Part shown: positions 56,349-64,000 of the stretch, in pieces | Layout: each line of letters begins with the position of its first letter | Numbering within the stretch: the first letter of the stretch is position 1 | Assembly: GCA_009760855.2 (NCBI GenBank) | Contig: WPIO01000040.1 | Span: 237,501-301,500 of the forward strand | Length of the DNA stretch: 64,000 bases | From: Cristatella mucedo | Taxonomy: Eukaryota > Bryozoa > Phylactolaemata > Cristatellidae | Direction: 5' to 3' | Translations under genes and position numbers: made by a program | The notes under the pieces: generated by a model | The model's database searches: none | Told to the model about the DNA's origin: nothing | What the model saw: only the letters and a program-made list of their open reading frames with translations

Positions 56349-58749
56349 ACACGCCGTTCATGGCGTGCTTATGCCTGGCCTACGTGTTGAATTAATTTCG
56401 CTCTTTCATAGACTTATTGCAACTCCCTATGTGATTTCGCTCAGGTTATGCAACGTTATCTACAACGTATCTATTCGCTTCCTTGCAGATTGTTGGTAAC
56501 TCGGCAACTATTCACTCAATGACGGCGTGAGGCTTACTGAGCAGCGCTAGAAGCATTCACAATCCTAACGGGCCGATAACGGTACGACTGACGAAGATTT
56601 AGATATGAAAGGGCCCGTAACTATTCAATGTCGACCTCTTTATTTTGTGCATGATGACCAACACCCATCTTGGTCACTCTTGAGGAATCTCACCTTTGAC
56701 CCGTCGAATGAACTCATTTTCCAGGGCAACTATGGACAACTTAGCAGACGATACGATCGTGATATGCTGCAGTTGATATCGCGGCAGCAGCTTTGCTGCT
56801 ATAAAGAAACGGGATAAAGCTGCAACTGACAGAGCGACGCATGCGCTCGTGCACCTGTCGTGTCTAGCACGCGGTATAGTGATGCCTCTAATCGGCTTCT
56901 AGTGTTAAGCTAGGAGCCGCCGAGGCCTCCGGGGCTGCAGAGCGGGCTCGCCTGGCAACCGCCAGCTTGGCAACCGCCAGTACGCTGGTTGACAACGGAA
57001 TGCAGTTAGCCTGCAGGACAGATGACACTGACAGAAGATTACCCACCCATGTCAATCTGTCGCTGCTTCCGAGAATCCATTCGAATGAAAAAGTGGCAGT
57101 CCATCTAGCTGCTGCTGCTGCTGCTGCTGCTGCTGGGCAGCAGTTGAGCCGGCGCAGACTGTTGCTCGGACTTTGATTTACCTCGCGACTCACGAGGATC
57201 GCTGCTGCTCAGCACTGCTGCACCTCTCCCCCCGCCCCGCTTCCTTTCCGCCTGCGCATTTGCAAAGCTGCGCAGGCGGATAAGAAGCGTTAGCCGCTGG
57301 AGATGCGTTCGCCGCAGATCCGGATCAAAAGCGTGCGTAGCGGCGGCGCCAGACCTCGTTGCAGCCACCACGAGACCGGGGAACGGTGACACTTTCGCCT
57401 CGAAGCGTGGCCATTTCGTTGAGGTTGCACGAAGGTAAGCTGACGACAGCAGAGTGAAATAGCAATAAATGTTGCCACTAATGCTGCCACGACGGCAGTA
57501 AACGTATGCCAACAATGCGATCTTGATGCGATCTCGCTCTATCTGCGCATACCTTGACGTGGCACGGCCGAAACGGCGGCCCCAGACGGAAATAGGAAGT
57601 CAGCTGAGCTACCATTGAAGTAGCGATACTTTGAACTACCGTAGGCTATGCTATATGTGATTGAATTGATCGCCATAATTTATGAGTGTCAAATATATGC
57701 AGCCAAAATCGGTTGGAGATTAATACTTGCCTGCGTTTCAATACTATTCTTTGTAACAACGCATTAACACGCCCATGCGCATGTGTTCCCTGCCCACTAT
57801 TATTCTAGAGTCGCGAGAGCGAAATGCAAGCGCCTTCAATTCAGCATGACAAGCTAGACCACTTCCCTGGTGGTGCGAGTGGTGAAAACTCGCCTCGCTG
57901 TTGGTCTCGGCAATGCAGCAGTTGTCCCGGAAGACGACGGCTTCAGGGATGTGTCCTGGAAAGGCCTTAAGATCCAGTGAAGTTATCCAAGTTATACCAT
58001 TTTAAAAGGTCCACCACTGCTTCGCTGCTCGGTCTATTGGGATTTTTTAGTTCTACATACCCCCTGCATCGCGCTTTGCATATAGCTGCCTTGGTACAGG
58101 TTGGATGCTGTCAGCGATTAGTGGCTAAGTTATCTAAGCAGGCTCACTTGCCCGCAACGCTTAGGCACACCTAACATTTTCAGTAAACTGAATCGGTCGT
58201 TTGTTGGCCCGATTCGCAAAAAATTAAATACTCTAGGCTAAAGGCTATATGCATCAATTGCTTTGGACGACATATACGAGGTCCTCAGTCTTACCGACGA
58301 ATTATGAAGGTTAATTAGACCTGGGAATCCCTTCTTTGCAATGTTGCAAGCACCATTCTTTGCGATACGCTGTTCAGAATTTGCATGGTGTGACCTTTAT
58401 TCGTTTTATCTTCTGGCTACTGTTGGCAGCTCAGAGCAGCAGTATCGATCTACCTTGGATCGTCAGTAGGGTAGCTTGAAGCTCGCGGCGAGCTTTCCTG
58501 AGCGAAAGGGAAAATAAAATCCCTCTCGTCTTAGGTGAAACATGAGCCGCTGAGGTTAAAAGTTTAATTTAGAGCTCCGCCTGCATAATTGCGAACCAGC
58601 TCGTCAAAGCGGCGGCGAGAATGCTGTGAGCGTAAACGTCGATCGCCGCTCCATTCCACGGAAGTGCCGACGCCCTACACGGCCGCGTTTGCTGCCGGAG
58701 GCCTGATGCCCTTTTCACCTCCGGTCGGCGAGTGGTAAGTCTGTTGGTG
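56349..58749. other. Intergenic, no supported gene
   Basis: (CTG)n lies at 57107-57135. An inverted pair (cctgcgcatttgcaaagctgcgcagg) lies near 57251-57276. Overlapping frames at 56888-57515 show no domain. Confidence 0.4.
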
Positions 58750-58850
58750 GATTCCACTTCGGTTTCCTTTGCAGCAAATGTAAAGCGCCTAGAAAGAGAT
58801 TGAGTTCTCTGAGGGCGCTTTATCAAGTCCATTATTAGTATTATTAATCG
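58750..58850 (+). repeat. LINE-A 3' end
   Basis: cctttgcagcaaatgtaaagcgcctag, agagattgagttctctgagggcgctttatcaagtcc and an ATT-rich tail. Confidence 0.85.
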
Positions 58851-60094
58851 GTCTGACATTGTGCAAGACGCATCAGCAGCTACACCAACACGAATACATT
58901 TGCATGCGTAGGCATGCAGGCAAGCAGCGCTGGGGGTGCATTTTTAGGTGCAAGGGCGATCGACATATTGTTTTCGAAATGTCACGTGATGCGCGGGTCG
59001 TAGCCCTTGCGGCTTACAGTGGTAGGCACTCAACAATGGCAGCTTGCTAAGTGCAGTGGTCCACGCCGGCCGCCATTAAATACTGAGCTGTGAGCCAATC
59101 TTGATAAGTCCGTACAGGTGCATCTTGCAAGCAGAGTCTATTTGGAGTTACGCCATTATTCGACGTCCGAGCCGCGTGTGAGCTCCAAGTGAAACTAGAA
59201 ATTCTGAGACACTCATCGTTACGCTATCAGTTGTTGGCTGCATCAGTCTGACAGGAAGGGTTTCCGTGATCAGCAGCTGATTTCATTCATTCTTTCGGGT
59301 ATCACTTGACATGATCAGCTACTTATTGCATGATGCTGACGCACCTGTTACTGAGAGCCGTTAGCTAGATGCTTCGAATGCACCGACCTAGCCAGCAGAA
59401 CCGTTAAGCTGTATCGACCTAGCTGGAACGACCGCACATGGATCGACCTCACTGGATTAACTGCCGAACTGCCGAAGAGCAAGCGATCGGTTAGTTCAGC
59501 TTGCTCGCCTGGTAGCGTTGGCGCACTCGTCGAAATAAGGCGCGGCAGAAAGCGTGAGTTGAGAGCAACTCGGTTGCTAAAATGTGAATAGGACGGGCTT
59601 CGCCAACGCGTCTTCACGCTCCTCTGATTGGCGATGCCGTAATTCGATAGCGGTCTCCGTTTTCTAACAGTGCCATCTTTGACGGCTGCTTGGAAGCCAA
59701 AAGCTTCCTTTAAGAAGGCCGCTTAGACAGGTAGTTAAAATCCGTGTCCCAAGTTTCGGACTACCGACCGCGGTAGCAGGCTAAACATCTTACCGTTTAC
59801 GGTGGTGCCTTCTAGACTGGACTGGCATAGTCTAGTTTTGGCAGTGCTGCTGAAAAAATTCTTCAAGCCATTACAGCTGGTGATACGACTGATGCAAACA
59901 GGCAGGCAAACAGATCCAAGAAATATAGCCACTACTATCTTTTGCTAAAAGAGCTTCTTCAATGGCTCCTGGTTGATAGATGCTGTGCTATACTCTCACT
60001 CGGACCTTCCTGGACAGTCATGGTTCACCTTCTCGGTACCTATTTCAACTTACAGCTGCCAGCCTTCTCGTGCCCTCGGATTCTCTGTGAACGG
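58851..60094. other. Intergenic, no gene recognised
   Basis: Short frames only, without motifs. The sequence at 59370-59470 repeats cgacctagc/cgacctcac phrases, a weak tandem pattern. Confidence 0.4.
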
Positions 60095-60745
60095 GAAATA
60101 ATATTAATAATAATGCACTTGATAAAGCGCCCTCTGATAACTTAATCTCTTTCTAGGCGCTTTACATTTACTGCAAAGGGACATGCAACTGAATGGTAAG
60201 TAAAATCATGCTTGATAAACAAACAAAATGAATAACATGATTAGGGGTGATATGCACAGGGTCAGCATGCAAATGTGGTTAGTGGCAGCATGCACAGTGT
60301 CAGCACGCATAACCACATCAAGGACGAATCACAGGGACCCACTAAATGCTGCACTAAATAGGTGTGTTTTTAAGTTCCTTTTAAATGTGGTCAGGTCAGG
60401 GGATGTTCTGACGCAGGTCGGGAGGGAGTTCCAGGCTTTGGGAGCATACGAACTAAATGCACGATCTCCAAAGGATTTGAGGTTTGTACAAAGTGTTTGT
60501 AGACAGTTGGATTCCGAAAAGCGGGTGGTACGATGCTTGGCCTGGTGGAGGAGTAGATCTGACAGACTGGCTGGAGCCAAATAATGAAGTGACCTAAAAG
60601 TTAGCGACAAAACTTTGAAGTCGATCCGTTGCTTGACTGGTAGCCAGTGCAGGTCGGCGAGAAGTGGTGTGATGTGGCAACTGCGACGTTCACGACAGAC
60701 AAGCCTTGCTGCAGAGTTTTGCACCATCTGTAATCGCTTTAAGTA
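60095..60745 (-). repeat. LINE-A 3' portion
   Basis: An AAT-rich tail, gcacttgataaagcgccctctg, the UTR (gattaggggtgatatgcacag), then the ORF end. On the minus strand 60329-60727 is open for 132 residues and includes LLADLHWLPVKQRIDFKVLS and AWNSLPTCVRTSPD. A relatively young copy, 5'-truncated. Confidence 0.88.
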
Positions 60746-60784
60746 TGTTTGCTAACTGCTTCTGCATGCAGTTAGGTATTTGAC

Positions 60785-60925
60785 CAGAGCCCAGCCCAGG
60801 GGTTAAAGTGCTCATTTTTAATGACCAAGGTCGTTGGCTCGAGCCCTGCATTATGCTTCAAGCGCCTGGATAGAGATTAAGTTATCTTAGGGCACTATAC
60901 AAATAAAATATGTGTTTATATATGC
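60785..60925 (+). repeat. SINE-B, diverged
   Basis: cagcccaggggttaaagtgctc, GTCGTTGGCTCGAGCCC and the tail agagattaagttatcttagggcactatacaaat. Confidence 0.8.
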
Positions 60926-60999
60926 ATATACATGTCTCACCCTGTGTAGCCTGTAAACAGCTTTAGTACGTGCTCTACTGATGTCGTAAATAATTGATG

Positions 61000-61095
61000 C
61001 TAGTAATAATAATAATTATACACTTAATTAAGTACCCTCAGAGAACTCAATCTCTTTCTAGGCGCTTTACATTGCCTGTGAAGGAAGTTTTTTGA
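61000..61095 (-). repeat. LINE-A 3' tail
   Basis: An AAT-rich start and cacttaattaagtaccctcagagaactcaatctctttctaggcgctttac, the inverse of the LINE-A end. Confidence 0.8.
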
Positions 61096-61574
61096 GATTT
61101 AGGTTCTGCTCCATTAGTGGACAATATATCTTTACTAAATTATAAATTTCTTTATACAATTATATTTTTAATATCACTTAGAAGTTATCTATGAACCAAA
61201 ACTAAAGGAGTTTTCAGCTGATTTGAAAATATTTTTTTAATGGCAGAGGAATAGTCCTGCATGTGATCAGCCCCAATACAAGACGTCAGATCGTGGAAGT
61301 GTAATCACCTTATCTCTGGACAAAGACACCTATGGGTCAATGGATGGGTGTAACTTTTGTAAAATAGTTTGGTGTTATTTTGGCGCCATATAATCACCAT
61401 CGCGATATGAATATACAGCCATCTTTAATTGAGTCTTAAAATTGAATTGTATATCGCATGCTCTATTTGTTAGCGCACGCAATCTCGACCAGTTCTCACG
61501 CAATTGTAGCTTCGGTTCGAGGCATGACACGATTTCTCCAAGACTGCTGGGCTTCGCTTAGTGACAACTGCAAT

Positions 61575-61660
61575 GTGTATGTGTGTGTGTGTGCGTGCGT
61601 GTGTGCGTGCGTCCGTGTGTGTGTGTGGGTGTGTGTGTGTGTGTGCGTGTGTGTGAGGCT
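61575..61660. repeat. TG microsatellite
   Basis: Interrupted (TG)n with TGCG units. Confidence 0.9.
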
Positions 61661-64000
61661 CAGGTAAATTGTTGTACAGAAATAGCTTCTGTTTTTAGAG
61701 TAGACCCCATGTTCTAAGCTTTCTTTTACAGTTCTTTAAAAAAAATGTGTAATCGCGTCTTGGTTGCTTGAAACCGAGAATCCAACATTTCAATACAGCG
61801 ATCGATTCTTCGGTATGGTCAAATTCACTTTCAAGCCATCAAGTTCAAATTTTTAAATCCTGCACCTTCCGATGTATTCATGCGCGTTTATATGCTTGCT
61901 TGTTTTTCTTCCATGTTTACGTTGGTTTACGTTGGTTTACGTGCGTATGTGCACGCATGCCCGCAAGCGTCTGCGTGTGTGAGTTTATGTAACGCGCGTG
62001 ATCAAAACGCGGAAAGTTGTATATAAGCGTGTGACTCCGTTACCCACCGTGAATTATCGTGCACGCGCAGCGTTTGTATATCGGAATGTAAACTTGCATG
62101 CGAGATTTGCGGTAGACGCTTACAAATGCATGTTTTGTCGCTTAGGTGTGAGTGCGTGCGTACCTGTATTAGTAGTCGCAAGGGAATAATTGATATCATA
62201 CCACAAGCCATCAGACAAAAAATTAAGAGATCGCATTGGTTTCACGCTCGAGCCGTAGAAGCAGAACTTCTAATTCTAGTAGAGGCATCCGAGTTTTGGG
62301 GTGTCAAACAAATAATACTTGCATAACTTACTGCTCATTACTGTTGCCTCTAATTATCTGCTGAAAAGTTAACAATTAATGAGTGAACGTAATATATGTT
62401 ATGGTGCAAATTTACCATTGCAGGATAAGTACCAATCCAAGCCGGCAGGGGCATGCAAGTAAGTATCCAGTAATGCTGAAAAATCTCTAAAGGCTCTGTT
62501 GGGGAATATTTCAGTGGCAAGTTTTTAATAGACAATAATCACTCCTTATTGCTTCTCAAGCAATGATGAAAACCAAAAGCCAGGGACGGCTATTTTTGAT
62601 TCTAGCAGTAGAGATATTGGCTAAAGAAATTGGGCCAGACTTACACTCGCCTCTCCTCCTTAACCCTAAACCCTCACGAAACGTCCTTCGATTAACGCCG
62701 TAATCAAGGGTTTCACCCAGTTAATAGATATAGCCTTCTCCCCGATCGATGACTAAGAAATATTTATAGAATCAGTGTGGTTACCTAATGCAATATCTTG
62801 CAGTCATAATAAACTTAAGCTTAAGCCCAGGAAAGAAACGTTCAATGCTACCACTGCTATTAGCTATCATTAGTATTTTATATTAGAAACGTTTATATGT
62901 TATACAGCTATTTGACATTCTGTTAATAACAAGAGATTTTTTAAATGCAGATCATGCGTGGTCAACAGAATGAATGCAGACCCTCGAATATGCTATTGTG
63001 TTCTCAATTATGGTCAGTCAAAGTTTTAGTAGCTAGTGCTTTACTTATATAATATGCCGCCATCCGAAATAAGGTTGCTAAGATGGAAATATCAAGTTTG
63101 CTGAATATACGAGCATTATTTAACTTGCAAAATGTCAAGGATTTCTTCTGTTTTTAATATTTTACCTAAGCTCATTAATAAACTCTAAGAGCTACAATAA
63201 TAACATCAATAATAAAATAATAACAAATCATTTGAATAACGAGCATCCTAAGAGAGAACTAATATATAATATAGGGCACTCTACGAATGCATGGAGGGAG
63301 GCATAGAAGTTGACAGAAAATGCGGCACCCAATGCGGCCATTAGTTTCAGACACTGATGCATGCCTGCCATTGGCTATTAGCGACTCCTCGTCATAGCCC
63401 CTCAGACAGTCGTGCCGGTCTGAAAAAATCCTCTGCTCTGATCAGGCGATCTTATCTGATGATCTGAGCGCAGATCTGATCATATCTCACACTCCTTGGA
63501 TCAGGGGATGAGGATCTGAAACACGTGACTTTGGTGACACTTTTTGACATGCAATACAGACTAGGCCTGTTAGACTCGACTCAACTCGCGCGCTTTTCTC
63601 CGCCATCTTTGAAATTATTACTTCCTGAAAATACTCGTTAGAAGTATTCCAGAGGCTTGCCAGAGAGTAAATGTGACGCTTCGTGTTTAATTTGCACTGA
63701 TAATTGACCAGCGAGCGCAACTGTTCGTTGGACGTGAGTTCGCTGAGAGAACAAGGTACTAAATATTAACAGCAGCCAAAGCAGCCAAGAAACGTACAAA
63801 TGAAACCGTCTAGCTATCGATGATTGGTGACATAGCTGTCGATAAAAGTTCTGGCCAATATTATTTATTGCTCCTCATGCAGTGAGCTGAAAAGCACACG
63901 GTGAAAACATTTGTTTTTTTAGGGCCCGAAAAATGCATGAAATAAAGTTAGTAACATGCAAAAAAATGGTATTATAATCTTACCTCAAAAAAGGTATTGA
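61661..64000. other. AT-leaning intergenic sequence, no gene
   Basis: Short frames without motifs. A cluster of GATC-containing palindromes (ctgatcag, agatct) lies at 63435-63515. Nothing else is recognised to the end of the window. Confidence 0.4.

Noticed and set aside
63435-63515. Cluster of GATC palindromes as a regulatory or origin element
   Set aside because: Short, with no conserved spacing and no second copy seen. Chance clustering in ~80 bp is plausible.

Overview
The window is nuclear DNA of an animal, most likely an invertebrate; the lineage cannot be fixed from the sequence. The evidence is spliced genes with consensus GT/AG introns, two copies of a GT92 (DUF23) glycosyltransferase gene, 3'-truncated CR1/L2-type LINEs, two families of tRNA-derived SINEs, long CA, GA and CT microsatellites, and CpG-rich stretches. 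There is no operon structure and no CRISPR array.

Layout. 1-8.6 kb: LINE and SINE debris, then GT92 gene 1 (exons 4547-4947 and 6495-7635). 8.6-23.0 kb: an AT-rich block unlike its GC-rich surroundings, read as a heavily mutated integrated virus of the polinton/adintovirus type. On the minus strand it holds a fibre-like gene, a probable major capsid gene, further structural-type remnants, an FtsK/HerA-type packaging ATPase and a phospholipase A2-like gene. On the plus strand it holds a small zinc-finger gene, an HNH endonuclease and a second fibre-like gene. All recognisable genes carry stops or frameshifts, and host SINEs, a LINE tail and other repeats sit inside the block. No DNA polymerase B, integrase or adenain protease was recognised. 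23.7-24.8 kb: a C-rich minisatellite of about 1.1 kb. 25-30 kb: SINEs, a LINE with a SINE inside it, and GC-rich sequence. 30.1-34.4 kb: GT92 gene 2 (exons 30139-30521 and 32734-34365), with an intron full of inverted repeats and an apparent frameshift. 34.4-64 kb: no confident gene, but many repeats, including a near-perfect 171-bp inverted repeat at 38.5-39.0 kb, two inverted copies of a promoter-like repeat with an internal GA/CT tract (41.4 and 52 kb), and a LINE with an antisense copy of its own family inserted in it (48.4-51.5 kb).

The two GT92 genes share exon structure, intron phase and long stretches of identical DNA, which suggests tandem duplication with gene conversion. SINE-B ends in the same 3' tail as LINE-A, so LINE-A probably mobilised it. 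The viral block has no working gene today. Its interest lies in its gene content (two fibre-like genes, PLA2, HNH) and in the insertions that record its age.
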